From Plantago major (taxonomy: Eukaryota; Streptophyta; Magnoliopsida; Lamiales; Plantaginaceae), in the NCBI GenBank assembly GCA_026545765.1, contig CM048840.1:46798580-46862579 (forward strand): a stretch of 64,000 nucleotides of DNA, in the 5' to 3' direction. Positions 35,476-46,082 of the stretch are shown piece by piece; position 1 is the stretch's first letter, and each line of letters begins with the position of its first letter. Both the position numbers and the translations under genes were made by a program. The notes below the pieces were generated by a model that was given only the letters and a program-made list of their open reading frames with translations, searched no databases and was not told the origin of the DNA.

Positions 35476-35490
35476 AAAATGGGGGAAATT
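35476..35490 (+). other. Polypurine tract, element 2
   Basis: AAAATGGGGGAAATT directly abuts the 3' LTR, as expected for the plus-strand primer. Confidence 0.85.
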
Positions 35491-37182
35491 TGTTAGATAT
35501 TTTGTTAGAAATATCTGTTTAGATTTTGATCAGCAACATGATGACTTATCTTAGTCTCAGAAAGGTGATTAGTACTCTTGGTTCACTTGAACATTGTAAA
35601 AGAGGAAAACCACTAAGTATGATAGTCTAGCTAATCTTGTATAGGATGTTAGGTCTCAAAATGTAATTTTTATTTTATGAAGAGAAGACCAAGAAGAAGA
35701 CATCCAAGCAGAAAGCTCAACGACATTGAAGACTTGAAGAAAACTGCACAAGATTGCTGAATCTGTTGTTCAGATATCTTAGCCAGATATCTTAAAGACA
35801 CGAATAGTTTCAAACAAACTGTGTCACAAGAGATATCTGAGAAATAAGATACATATCTGAAAACAAGGAAAGTGTCCAGATATCTATTCTCGGATACCTT
35901 GAGCTTTAACCACGCTTTACGAAGAGAAATATATATTGCAAACAAAGTTGTTTCAATAAATACAAGTGGTATCTCAAGAATGAAGATAAGGACGTCAAAG
36001 AATCGATAACACTAGTCTCTCGACATAAAGCATAGTTCGTTGACACTACAGACAAAAGTATAGTACAATGCATTTAATGCACGGACAGAGATGTCCGAAT
36101 AAAAGCAACGGCAACTTCGAGAAGAAGACAAAACTCACATAAGATTATACACAGATATCGATAGTTTGAATTTGAGCCTAACGGATACTATTCAAACGGC
36201 ACTCAAATTCATCTATAAATATCAACACTTAGACAGCTTGAGAGAACACACTGAACACCTTGAACTACAAACGCTGATCGTCTTACTCTCTCTCAAAGCA
36301 TCTTACTTATTCTCAAAGCTTTCTGTTGCGACCAAAGCTTTTGATCTTGAGTAAACACTGAAGTTCTAAGTGTCCTGATCCTAAAACAAGCAAAGCTATC
36401 TGTGAAGGAGTTGAATCAAAAGATCAACTATCTGAGATTCATTCTCTTGAACAGATATCATAAGACTTGGGTCAGTAAAATCGAACAAGATACTATACGC
36501 TGTAAAGTGTATTAAGTAACTTGGTTCACAAAGCTATCTGATTAACTAAAAAGTTATTAAGAAGCTCATCTGACAACTCAAACCAAAACCAACACCATAA
36601 CTGGCGTGGAGTACAAGAAGTACTTAGTTTGAAAAATCAGGGAATAACTCCAAGGTTACCGGAGTATAGGAAGTACTTGATTTGGGAAACTAAGGAATAA
36701 CTCCAAGGTTATTGAGTATAGGAAGTACTTAGCTTGGGAAGCTAGGGAATAACTCAAAGGTTTCTGAGTATAGGAAGTACTTGGCTGTGAAAGCCGGGGA
36801 ACAACTCAGGGGGAACATTTGGTTGGGAACCAACTGTTAAGAATCTTAGAATAGGATTATTGTAAGGAGAACTCAATTATCTGTTATAGTGAATTCTAGG
36901 TCTCTGATAGACCGAAGTGGATTAGTTGGAGGATTACGGCACCTCCAGATACCACTATACTTGCTGTGTCATTTACCTTTCTGTATTTACATTTCAGCAA
37001 CACACACACACACATATTAACTGTTTCTGCACTTATCTTTATTAAGTCTTCCGCACTCTGATTCTAAGTATCAGATATCCATTCAGATATCTGAGAAATA
37101 GTTGTTATCGACAAAAGTTTTAAAAGACTATTCACCCCCCCCCCCCCTCTAGTCTTTTACTTTGCCGTTATCTGGACCAATA
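35491..37182 (+). repeat. Element 2 3' LTR
   Basis: 1692 bp, starting TGTTAGATATTTTG like the 5' LTR. TATA box at 36214-36220. A C homopolymer of about 14 bases lies near 37135-37148; the 5' LTR has only 6. Confidence 0.92.
36606..36836 (+). repeat. Tandem ~52-bp two-tier hairpin array in LTR leader, element 2
   Basis: There are four units. Each has GGAGT or TGAGT, AAGTACTT, an inner stem, AATAACTCC or CAACTCA, then a GGTT/GGGG tail. Inner stems are TGATTT-GGG-AAACTA, TTAGCTT-GGG-AAGCTA and GGCT-GTGAA-AGCC, plus a final TTGGTT-GGG-AACCAA. The first unit has a damaged inner stem. Loop bases are kept while stem bases change in pairs. Confidence 0.8.
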
Positions 37183-37826
37183 TATACTACTTTATTGATT
37201 CCTATCTTAAAATTAGTTTTCGGATCCGTGAAAAGTTGAAACTGGGACGGGGTATGATAAGGCTTTTTTCTCCCCCAGTACGTATTTTGGCAATTATCTT
37301 GTAGTAGGTACTACTTGTAAATTGTCATAATTCTTCCATACGAAATGGCCTGCCTAACATACGAATATTTATACAACTTGCAAATCATATTTGCATATAG
37401 GTCCCCAATGCTTACATCGTCAAGTACATGCTACTATCTGCTTTTCACTGTTTTGTGGTTGACTATACAATTCATATGATTTGATTTACCATTAATTAGA
37501 ATTCATTGTAAATTTGAAAATCCCACACTGGATGCTAAAGGAGAGAAACACACAAAAATGGCCGATTTCCAGATACTCGTCACTTCCGGCCTTCGACAGC
37601 TTCTCCCGTTTTTGTCAAGGTGTGTAAGTTTTCCCTGAAATGAGTTCTTTATCATTTCGATTATTGAATTTCTGTTGGTCGTACTGTTATTACAAAATAT
37701 AATTCGGGGAAACTTGAATGATGAACTAGAGGGTATAATTCAGAGTATATGCAGTATGCTTGTTTCTTAACTTTCGCATAATGCATCGGAATTCTTCTTC
37801 TTCAAAACAAAACATGGCGGAATTAA

Positions 37827-38045
37827 TTAATGGACCAAAAATAGCCCACTCGGATAATTAATGGACCAAAAATAGCCCACCCGGGGAATTAATGGACCAA
37901 AAATAGCCCACTCGGATAATTAATGGACCAAAAATAGCCCACCTGGAGAATTAATGGACCAAAAATAGCCCACCCGGAGAATTAATGGACAAAAAATAGC
38001 CCACCCGGAGAATTAATGGACCAAAAATAGCCCACCCGAATAATT
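37827..38045 (+). repeat. 31-bp minisatellite, seven copies
   Basis: Seven head-to-tail copies of a unit of about 31 bp containing taatggaccaaaaatagccc, with small changes at the end (actcgga, acccggg, acctgga, acccgga). An eighth partial copy follows near 38043. It lies about 0.9 kb upstream of the MATE start codon. Confidence 0.9.
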
Positions 38046-38888
38046 AATGGACCAAGAAGAACCCTAACCGAGCTTGAACAAATCGATCAAGAACCCTAAC
38101 CTGAGTCGATCTTCACGCAAATCGGATTCTCCTTGGGCATGGCTTCACCGATCGTCAGATCTGCAAAAGATGTTTCCGGGTGGTGGCGGCGCTAGTGCCG
38201 GTGATATCGAATGGTGGTCTGGAAGATGGTATTTGTAGATCTCGTTCTTGAATATCATTGTAGAACAATGGAGAATGAATAATTTGGGGTAGGGAATAAA
38301 ATCAAAGAAATAGAGGAGATTGAAGAAATGGTGGAGAATGAAGGGGGAGAAAGAGAGAAAAGAAAGAGGAAGAAATGACGCCGCATGTGGACAGTATGGA
38401 ATTTGGTTGGGGCTATTTTGTAGCCACACAATTACATCTTCTTCTGCCAAATCACATGCCTAATCTGACATGAGTAGACCTACTTTAGAGCTATTTTGTA
38501 ATTAAGAAAAGTAGATTTGGGGTGCAATTGTAGAAAACAGAAGCTGCCATATGGGAGATAAAAGACCAAAAATAACTTCGTACCTAAAGAAAAATAGAAG
38601 CCTGCTTTCGTACTGGAAGCCGGCGGCCCCATATAATAAATGACAAGATAATGTAGAGAACATTAGTAAACCTTTGGTCTGGGTCTCTGGGATGTGAGAA
38701 TACGGGATTAAAATATAAGAAAATGAAAGTGTGAAGCTGATATGGAGATGAAGATCTGGCAGCCAATGAAATTAAAATGAAAACATTAATAGAAAAACCA
38801 GGTTGAGGTAGAGTATCAATTGACCACATTCTACGAAAGACAAAGCAAATTCCGAATTTTACCCGACCAAGTCCAATCACAAATTTTG

Positions 38889-38895
38889 TATATAA
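38889..38895 (+). promoter_or_regulatory. Possible TATA box of the MATE gene
   Basis: TATATAA lies 88 bp upstream of the predicted MATE start codon. The region between contains no other ATG in a long frame. Supported by position only. Confidence 0.35.
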
Positions 38896-38982
38896 CAGTT
38901 ATATATATTCTTGTTATCTGTCATAAAGTTTGTCCTGAGAAGTAAAGTTTCAAGCAAATAATCAAAGTTTTTGCAGGTTGGA

Positions 38983-41630
38983 ATGGACAATCATAGCTTA
39001 GAACAGAGCCTTCTGCTCAACACAATACACGAAGAAAAGGGTACTATTACTACTACTAATGACGATTTAAAGGCAAGAGTTTATGAAGAATCCAAGAAAA
39101 TATGGAGAGTAGCAACTCCAGGTGTTATTTCAAGAGTCTCTTCCTTCGGAACCATTGTCATTACTCAGTCCTTTATCGGTCACTTGAGTTCACTCGATCT
39201 TGCTGGTTATGCCCTTGTCCAAACCTTAAGCGTTCGCTTTGTCAATGGGATTTTGGTATGTTATTCTTTCTTCTGCAAATAGTATGCGTTTCTCTTTAAT
39301 TTCGAGCTTTTCAGTACGCAGATAAACTTCTAATATGTGAGTTTTTACAAATCATAACATTTCTAGTTACTGTAAATTATGTCCTCATGGCAGAGTGTAG
39401 CTTGAAATGAAAAAACCGGAAAGCTGCTAAATTCTTATTCAGATATTGATAGTGTTCAAAACTCGTTGATAGTGTGTAATCTAGTCATTTATATTAATTA
39501 TCTAGTATTACTCGGTTTTAAAAGTTGTTAACTTACTTGATAGATTGGAATGTCGAGCGCAACGGAAACACTATGCGGCCAAGCATTTGGAGCGAAACAC
39601 TACGACATGATGGGAATCTACCTACAACGGTCGTGGTTCATTGATCTAATCACATTGACAATTTTGCTGCCTGTGTTTCTGTTTGCAACGCCCATCTTTA
39701 AGCTACTAGGCCAAGAAGAATCCATTGCGAAATCCGCTGGATACATATCTTTGTGGTTCATTCCGTTTATCTACGGCCTTGTTTTTAGCTTGACTATCCA
39801 AATGTACTTACAAGCTCAGCAGAAGAATGTAGTCATTGCTTATCTATCAGTTCTTCAGCTCATTATCCATATTTTCCTGTCGTGGCTTTTGGTGAATGTT
39901 CTGAATTTCGGAGTTGCTGGTGCAATGGTGTCTCTATGCATTTCTACGTGGTTCGTTGTGCTTGGAGAATTCGTCTACATTTTTGGTGGTTGGTGTAATG
40001 AGACGTGGAAAGGGTTCACCTTAGCCGCGATTAAGGACTTGGTGCCTGTCATTAGGCTATCCATATCCTCTGGTGTCATGGTCTGGTATATTTTCTCATC
40101 AGTATTATCTGTATGTATTTATTTCATGGTCTTGGAGACTTAGGCAAACATACACCGAGGGCCTGGGTGATTAATTAGACATAGTTTTGCAAGCTCGAGA
40201 TTTTAGATGTGATGGAATTCTTTCAGTATACTTGGGAAACTCGAATACATAGAGAAGGCCTTAGTTTATGTTGTGTGTTACTGACTTACAATTTCATCTC
40301 TAAAATTCCGTCTCTTCCATTGTTTTTTTCATGATAGCTTGGAATTGTGGTACTATGCGATTCTGGTGTTACTAGCTGGATATGTGAAAAATGCAGAAGT
40401 TGCGATATCTGCCTTCTCTGTCTGGTAATTCATACTGATCCAATACTTCATAAGAGTTTGCACTTTGGTCTGTTGCTATGTTTTAAAATCTTCTGTGATA
40501 AATGATGAACTAACTCTTCATTCTTCGATCAGCATCAATATCGTTGGTTGGATGTTTATGATGTTCGTGGGCTTAATGGGAGCGGCATGGTATGTTATTC
40601 CAATTTACACCTGAATATGTACAAAATCCCCTTCTTGTCTATTGAGCTTATACCTGAAGCTATCATTTACTTTTCAAACAGCGTACGAGTTGCAAATGAG
40701 CTCGGAAGAGGAGACGCGAAGGCTGTAAAATTTTCGATAAAGGTCCTAATGAGCACTTCCTCCATAATAGGATCATTCTTCTTCATTCTTTGTCTGGTGT
40801 TCGGTGATAAGCTTGGGTACCTGTTCACACATGAAGTTGCAGTTGTGGAGAGCATTTCAGATCTCTCCTTTCTGCTTGCTCTCACTATATTGCTTGGTAG
40901 CATTTTCCCGGTCCTTTCCGGTATGTTTTATTACAGCAATTAAACTTTGGTATGTGGGACTTAATTAGCTGATAAGGTAGCTAAAATTGAGAGTTGATAT
41001 TCTAGCTGATAAGGTAACTGAAGTTGAGAGTTGATACGCTGGCCGATTCTAACGATTTTGCTAAGTGAATTAGCCGATAGTCTAAGGTGCTAAACAGAGC
41101 CATCGTAAAACAGTTTAAACGAAAATTTCGATGACATGTTCCGTTTGATTTTTCATGATCTACCAGGTGTGGCGGTTGGAGCCGGTTTGCAAACAAAGGT
41201 TGCATGTATAAACTTGATTTGCTTCTATGCAATTGGTTTACCAATTGGAGCTCTACTCGGATATTTCACTACTCTTCAAGTGAAGGTACATATATTTATA
41301 TGACTGGAGTATAATAATTTTACTAGCTATAAGTTAGAATGACACTATTTGGCTTAGATTTATGAATCTCATTTGATTGTATAGGGCATATGGATTGGGA
41401 TGACTGTTGGAGTAGTCTGTCAGACACTTTCATTAAGTTTCATGACATGGAAGACCAATTGGGATAAAGAGGTACCATAAATCATACTACATCTCAAACA
41501 ATATGCCAAACATTCTGCGCATATGCGATATTAACTATACATTGTGTTCCAGGTATCTATCACATCGGAACGTCTGAAAAGGTGGTATCTGGAATCGTCG
41601 GAAGAGAATAAAAGCCGTAGCCATGTTTGA
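38983..41630 (+). CDS. MATE-family (DETOXIFICATION-like) efflux transporter, 8 exons
   Basis: This is a multidrug and toxic compound extrusion transporter of the plant DETOXIFICATION type, an H+-coupled antiporter of the plasma membrane or vacuole exporting organic compounds; the substrate is unknown. Exons are 38983-39255, 39544-40085, 40338-40424, 40533-40589, 40682-40920, 41167-41285, 41385-41471 and 41553-41630. All introns are GT..AG and the joined frame is open for 493 codons, the usual family length. Family signatures are TQSFIGHLSSLDLAGY, SSATETLCGQAFGAKHYDMM, YLQAQQKN, SSGVMVCLELWYYAILVL and VRVANELGRG. Two MatE repeats and about 12 hydrophobic segments are seen, and the hydrophilic tail ends SRSHV. 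The start ATG is at 38983 because the upstream TTGCAG is not coding-like. It is the only apparently intact host gene in the window. Confidence 0.92.
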
Positions 41631-42104
41631 GTTCACAAATGAAGTATAATATACATTCGCGGTTTGTGAACGTAGTTTTTACTCTTTACAATATATGGAG
41701 TAGGTAAACATCCTTCTTGTATATGTAGCTTTCCTACTTTGCTTCACATGATAATCACAAAGTAAAGTAGTACAACTTACAAGGGACGGGACAGGTCTTG
41801 GTGCTGAATACATTGGTTTTGCCTAAGTTTCAAAAATTCATGTAAATTCATAGGATTTCTATTGTTGTTAAAAGCTTATGAAAGTTCAGATGCTCCAATA
41901 TTGAATGGTAATCTATTTTAGGTTCCCAATGGATAAAAGATGTTACCCTGTAGTAGGGGTATTGAAAAAAAAGACTACAGCCACGACAGCCAAACTGTCC
42001 TGGGTAATTACCCGTACACCCGCAGGCCTATAGCGGATAGCAAAACCTTCTAACATTGTCGTTGGCCAACTGTTCCTGGAGTCTCAACAAACCTCTATAT
42101 CTAT
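41631..42104. other. MATE 3' flank, no gene
   Basis: Probable 3' untranslated region and AT-rich spacer. I see no coding sequence or RNA gene. Confidence 0.6.
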
Positions 42105-42956
42105 ATGTTGACAATCAAGGTGGGAAAAAGTCCCAAACCTTGACGGAAATACCTGAGTTCAAAACATAATTACGATTATCCTGCATCAAGTCAGGAGAAC
42201 AAACAAATTCTGCAATTTGATTAGCAACCATATTTTGTTCTCGGTACACAAAATCCACTTCTATATGTTGGAATCTTTAGTTCATTTTAAGGACCTGATG
42301 TTGTTTCCATTGTGCTACTCTCTCCTTGTGAAAACAAGAGACAACATACTATGAATCAGTTTGTATGCTAAGATTAGTAATATTGTACTGCCATAAAGTT
42401 AATGTAATGCCAGCATGATTCCAGTTCTCTTGGCATAAAGTTCAACCATGTTAATATCTGTTCTCCCAAGAGCAGTTGCTCCTGCAATAACAAAGTCTCA
42501 TGTGTCATTCCTAATGATGCATCCTAAACCTGCAGTGTTGTTCACAAGTTGCACAGAACCATCAATATTTATGCAGAAATAAGGGAAGGGGAGGGAGGAT
42601 GAGTCCATTTACATTGGATGATTTTGTATTAGGATTCAGTGTCAAAGTGTTGAGTGAGAACTTCCTTGTGAAAGTTCCACACCTGTCTTTCCAGGCCATA
42701 AAGGTTACATCTCATTGTCGAAAACCTTTTGGTTTCTACATTTCCAAATCAGCCAGATGAGATGTAAAAAGATTAATAGCAATTGATTGTTCTTTCCGTC
42801 CCAGAAAATACATTGTCCTATAGAGGTGAATTGCATGTTTCTTGTAGGTAGAAATTTCTGCACAAGAGTCTTCAAGGAAGGGGTGGTCACTAGTCTCATC
42901 TTATAGGCCACAGCAGGCACAAGTTTTTTTCTTTTTCTTTCTTTGATAAAGCACAC
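42105..42956 (-). pseudogene. Truncated LINE remnant (RNase H-like C-terminus)
   Basis: Read on the minus strand, the lower end encodes VDFVYREQNMVANQIAEFV, the typical C-terminal RNase H motif of plant L1 ORF2, and ends in a stop near 42118. The upper end (42705-42956) resembles the stretch between the zinc-finger and RNase H parts, with LIWLIWKCRNQKVF. The RT and endonuclease are absent, and internal stops and frameshifts occur, so this is a 5'-truncated dead copy, separate from the LINE at 43979 onward. Confidence 0.7.
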
Positions 42957-43187
42957 TTTATATTAACATACTAAAGTAGTACATCAGTCATACGATCATT
43001 ACAAGTAGTAGTCATCTGATAGGATATATCGGTCAAATCCTTAGTTATTACGTCATAAAGCCAATCTGGGCATAAGGCTTTGTTATTTTCAACTGAAAAC
43101 TCATTCAGTTCAGTTTCATTCAGTTCAGTTCAGCTCGTCTTCAGTTCAGCTTTCTTCAGTTCAGCTCTCTTAAGTTCATTAAATTCA

Positions 43188-43239
<52 letters not shown>

Positions 43240-43978
43240 ATTTTATCATTTATTTACACAACCCATCTTTTGTACGAGGAAAATAAGAAAATTTATCCAA
43301 TTGAGATATTTTCAACATTTTTCTTTCTTTCTTTTTAACACGACTTTTAGTAGATCAATGAAATAAAAAGTATAGTTACGATTCGAATTACCCTTCTTTG
43401 CTACCGTAAAAGTTGAGTTAAGATAAGAAACTACAGGAACCTGAAAGTACCATTCAAACTGGTGCACATACTTTGTACGTATATCTCTAACAAAAAGAAC
43501 AATAGAAGTAAACTCAGAAGCATACGTTGAGTTTTTTCTCAAACTTAATAAATAAAAAACAAGTTATACCAAACTAAAGTCAAACCAAACTCTACAAATT
43601 ACGCACAAAAAAGTATAAAACAAAGTTATGTTAGTCAAATATACTTAATTTATTTTTATAATTTATAATTTTATTATATTCTTTTGTCGTGTAATTTGCG
43701 AGTAATTGATCAACGTCCGTAAAAAGTCTCTCATAATTTATTAATGGACGGATGTAGTATTCATTATTATTAAAAATGGGACAAATGTAATTTCTTGATT
43801 CGTTTCGATTTGATCGTTTCGCCATTGCTTTCGTTTCGATTTGATTCGATTCGATTCAAGAATTTCAAAAGAATTTAAATTAAATCCCAAAATTTTAAAC
43901 CGGTTATGTCTACGGCTAGATTTACATTACAAAAGAAAGTAGTTTCATCCATACTCGTAGTACTTCTTGGCATCATGC
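42957..43978. repeat. AT-rich spacer with (ATT)n and ttcag-rich repeats
   Basis: Bases 43085-43175 contain many copies of the word ttcagttcag, and 43188-43238 is an (ATT)n microsatellite of about 17 units. The rest is AT-rich with short frames that resemble no family. The LINE 3' end begins near 43979. Confidence 0.75.
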
Positions 43979-44462
43979 TCAAGGGATCCCTTGACTTGCC
44001 TTCTTTGCTAAAAGATCTGCTACCTTATTTGCTTCGCGATACACAAAATAAACTGAACTTCCATTCCGTTTCCCAGTAGATCTACGATATCAGTGACAAG
44101 GGATCTGTGGTACCAAGGCGTCTCCCGGGGCCTATCAATACAATGTAAAGCATAATGAGAATCAGCTGATTGAACCAAAATTTTATTTAAATTAAGTTGT
44201 AAAGCAAGGTTAAGTCCTCTTTTTATTACTAGTAATTCAGCTATATTATTATATGTTCTTCCTATGTAAGCTGCTGTTGCTCGGGTGAATTCTCCAAGAT
44301 GATTTCGAATTATACATCCGATTCCTACTTGGCCTAGGTCAGTCAGTGTTAATCCATCCGTATTTAGAGTGTAAGTTCCGGGCGTAGGTGGACTCCATTT
44401 GCAAGGAACCTGAACTTTCAACTTTATATTCAAATTGTTTATATTCTTGTGTGACACAAAGT
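43979..44462 (-). pseudogene. LINE (L1-type) ORF2, RNase H part
   Basis: This is the 3' end of a plant L1 LINE ORF2. On the minus strand it encodes the RNase H domain: WSPPTPGTYTLNTDG, GIGCIIRNHLGEF, ELLVIKRGLNLAL, SADSHYAL and, after a frameshift near 44050, VYFVYREANKVADLLAKKA, then the ORF2 stop at 43979-43981. Its upper edge is the target duplication of the inserted hAT-like element. The reading frame continues on the other side of that insert at 46083. Confidence 0.82.
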
Positions 44463-46074
44463 GCCCGTTTGGTTTGAGGGATTTTTGGAGGGTTTTTGTC
44501 CGAATACCCTCAATAATCCAGTTTGGTTGTTTTTTTGTCGGCCCGAAAAAATGGATTATTTGGAATAATCCAATTTCTCCAGCCCGCCTCAAGCCCTCAA
44601 ATTTGTACATGAATAATCCAATTTCAAATACCTTCTATGAGGAGGTATTTACTTTTGGATTATCTTCTTTCTCGTGAAATGTCTAATTTTATACAAACTT
44701 CCCATCAATTACTAAATATGCCATCCCAATCCAAGAACACCAATCGATTCACATCAATGCACTTTTTTTTTTCCTTCCTAATTTCCACCTTCCATTTCTT
44801 CTTTTATATTTTTCTAGTTTTGCACTCTTTCTTTTTCATTTTTTCCGTTTCATAGTTTCCACCTTTCTTTTTTTTTCCCCAATGGTTTCCTGGTTTTGTA
44901 CCCTTTTTTTCATTTTGTACCCCTGTAATATTTATTTCTCTTTTCTACTCATTTACTCATTAGAACTTTTATACTTTTGTTTTTTGGTGTATCTTACGTA
45001 TTTACATCAAAATTAATTTTGTTTGTTTAATAGTATAACCAACTCTTTTATAAGAATGATTAAACAAAACAATACTAATAATTAAAAAAATTGGTTAGCG
45101 TTTCTTACGAGAATAACGATGATAATTTAGAGTTGTCGGTTCAAAAACGTTTTTTCTTCATCATTTTTTGAAAAAATATTCTAGCATATTAAATATGTGC
45201 AAATTTTGACAGAATATAGGCGGAGTATATATGTGTTTTGAATACAAAATATGCATCGTTAATTACATATATGTGAATTTTTTTGTTTACTTTATATATT
45301 ATAAAAACAACATTTATATAATTAAAAGTTTGAGTTTTTATTTGTGCCCTACCTGACCTAAAATCCTGACCCCGTCACTGACTTTGGCGTTTTACATGCT
45401 TTACACTTTTATGTTTAAAATGTAGGAAAATTTATGTTTAGATGGGATGATAAACATATGCGATTTCGATTTCAATCGCCAAAAATAATTATTCTACGCA
45501 TGAGATGAAAAATATGAGATTATAAATTTCACTCATATGAAATATCAATCTTATAAGGAAACATGTATTTCGTTAAGATAAATATTACACATATTATAAA
45601 CAATATCTATAAACTAAATTTTAATGGTCAAGTCATATAAACTCAAAATCGATGCCAAAGTTATCAACAATGGCAATGTAACTATGGATGCAATAATTTC
45701 AAAGATTTTCGGATAATTTTGTATACGAAATTCATATGATCAAAATTCCAAAATTTCCCGATTAAACACGAGAAGGTGGTAAAAATTTGCTCCCCTAAAA
45801 TTATGTTCACATGTAATTTTCACTAAATCAAACTCGATTTTATACAATAAGTGGGAAAGCATAGAGGTATATCAGTAATTCCACTTTGCTTTATCCTACT
45901 GAATAATCCAAAATCAATTCAGAACCAAACTGGATTTTATTGAAAATGGTTCAATTCATAGAATCCAACCAAACAAGATTTTTAGGCGAAAACCCCCAAA
46001 CATAATCCAATTTCTTAAATGGGCCGAATAATCCAGTTTTGCAAAATGAAATACCCCTTTTCAAACCAAACGGG
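44463..46074. mobile_element. Non-autonomous hAT-like DNA transposon (1.6 kb)
   Basis: The terminal inverted repeats begin gcccgtttggtttga on the left and end with its complement on the right. Subterminal ggattatt and aataatcca words recur in both orientations near each end. It is flanked by cacaaagt at 44455-44462 and 46075-46082, an 8-bp duplication (7 bp if one base belongs to the TIR), which fits hAT. The interior is AT-rich with no transposase. It splits the LINE ORF2 in frame between ARDNF and SHKN, so the insertion is younger than the LINE. Confidence 0.8.
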
Positions 46075-46082
46075 CACAAAGT

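Larger units (their letters stand above)
21068..37182 (+). mobile_element. Sirevirus-type Ty1/copia retrotransposon, element 2
   Basis: This is a full-length 16.1-kb element. The target duplication is tatac at 21063-21067 and 37183-37187. The LTRs are 1676 and 1692 bp. It holds PBS, gag, protease, integrase, RT, RNase H, spacer, ORF3 and PPT in the same order as element 1. The right end reads CCAATA instead of CCAACA. gag and the protease region are badly decayed by small indels, while RT and ORF3 are better kept. It is the best copy in the window for reading ORF3 introns. Confidence 0.93.
37188..38982. other. Intergenic region upstream of the MATE gene
   Basis: No supported gene. It contains the 31-bp minisatellite (listed separately), AT-rich DNA and short frames without family resemblance, such as a minus-strand 101-codon frame at 38145-38450. 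The last 100 bp probably hold the MATE promoter and 5' leader. Confidence 0.6.

Noticed and set aside
37558-37640. Short ATG frame MADFQILVTSGLRQLLPFLSR followed by a GTGTGT donor-like site
   Set aside because: It could be a first exon, but no following exon or family match is visible within 1.3 kb. Too weak to annotate.
37827-38045. CRISPR-like repeat array
   Set aside because: The copies are directly adjacent with no unique spacers, in a plant nuclear context. It is a minisatellite.
38145-38450. Minus-strand 101-codon frame
   Set aside because: Hydrophobic, low-complexity frame with no family resemblance, overlapping AT-rich promoter-like DNA. Probably chance.
43631-43825. Minus-strand 64-codon frame in AT-rich DNA
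   Set aside because: Asn/Tyr/Ile-rich composition typical of random AT-rich sequence.
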